Assembly (NCBI GenBank): GCA_902782395.1 | Contig: CACZNF010000033.1 | Coordinates: forward strand, 1 to 6,533 | Source of the DNA: an uncultured Erysipelotrichaceae bacterium | GTDB lineage: Bacteria; Bacillota_I; Bacilli_A; RFN20; CAG-826 | Length of the DNA stretch: 6,533 nt | Reading direction: 5' to 3' | In this document: positions 6,465-6,533 of the stretch, one piece after another | Position numbering within the stretch: the stretch's first letter is position 1 | Layout of the letters: each line of letters opens with the position of its first letter | Translations under genes and position numbers: made by a program | The notes under the pieces: generated by a model | Database searches by the model: none | The model's input: only the letters and a program-made list of their open reading frames with translations | Told to the model about the DNA's origin: nothing

Positions 6465-6493
6465 ATTATACGAGCATGTATGCGCGTTTACAA
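6465..6493 (-). promoter_or_regulatory. SigmaA-type promoter of nifJ
   Basis: TTGTAA (6493-6488), a 17-base spacer and perfect TATAAT (6470-6465) on the minus strand. The expected transcript start is near 6458, giving a leader of about 22 bases. There is no room for a riboswitch, so regulation would act at the promoter. Confidence 0.75.
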
Positions 6494-6501
6494 GTATACA
6501 T
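6476..6501. promoter_or_regulatory. Inverted repeat across the nifJ promoter, possible operator
   Basis: ATGTAT (6476-6481) and ATACAT (6496-6501) on the plus strand form a 6-bp inverted repeat with a 14-base spacer that encloses the -35 box and part of the -35/-10 spacer. The position fits a repressor site, but the arms are short and AT-rich, so this is tentative. It does not match the Rex consensus I know. Confidence 0.25.
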
Positions 6502-6533
6502 ATAAAGGAATAAAAACAGGGTCAAAAATAAAA

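Overview
The window reads as a chromosomal segment from an anaerobic, low-to-moderate-GC Firmicutes/Tenericutes-type bacterium, possibly one of the uncultured gut Bacilli or Erysipelotrichia-like lineages. That placement is inference from three things: a single-polypeptide pyruvate:ferredoxin oxidoreductase, AGGAGG-type ribosome binding sites with sigma70/sigmaA-like promoters, and a Lys-rich proteome. The code looks standard: Trp is TGG at the sites checked and the five complete genes all end in TAA. All six genes lie on the minus strand, so transcription runs right to left.

Right to left: (1) nifJ (6436-2885), a full-length 1183-residue pyruvate:ferredoxin oxidoreductase with its own promoter, a strong SD and an intrinsic terminator, so it is probably a single-gene transcript. 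(2) A compact three-gene operon (2748-974) with its own promoter: an unrecognised 120-residue protein, a short membrane NfeD-family protein with an OB-fold, and a QmcA-like SPFH/stomatin membrane protein. The gaps are 4 and 1 bases and a clean hairpin terminator follows. (3) A 129-residue basic, charged protein of unknown function (833-444) behind a near-consensus promoter. It is followed after 58 bases by the N-terminal 128 residues of a P-loop kinase (polynucleotide-kinase/AAA_33-like) that runs off the left edge.

How the genes work together: NifJ supplies acetyl-CoA and reduced ferredoxin in anaerobic fermentation. NfeD and SPFH proteins are a well-known pair that form membrane microdomain scaffolds. 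The 120-residue protein is tied to them by position and probable translational coupling, but its role is unknown. The 129-residue protein and the kinase may be co-transcribed. No mobile element, CRISPR array, tRNA or rRNA was seen, and no intergenic stretch exceeds 140 bases. Most of the window is ordinary core genome. The parts most worth a second look are the unrecognised first gene of the SPFH operon, a perfect 13-bp direct repeat in front of it, and the small-protein/kinase pair at the left edge.
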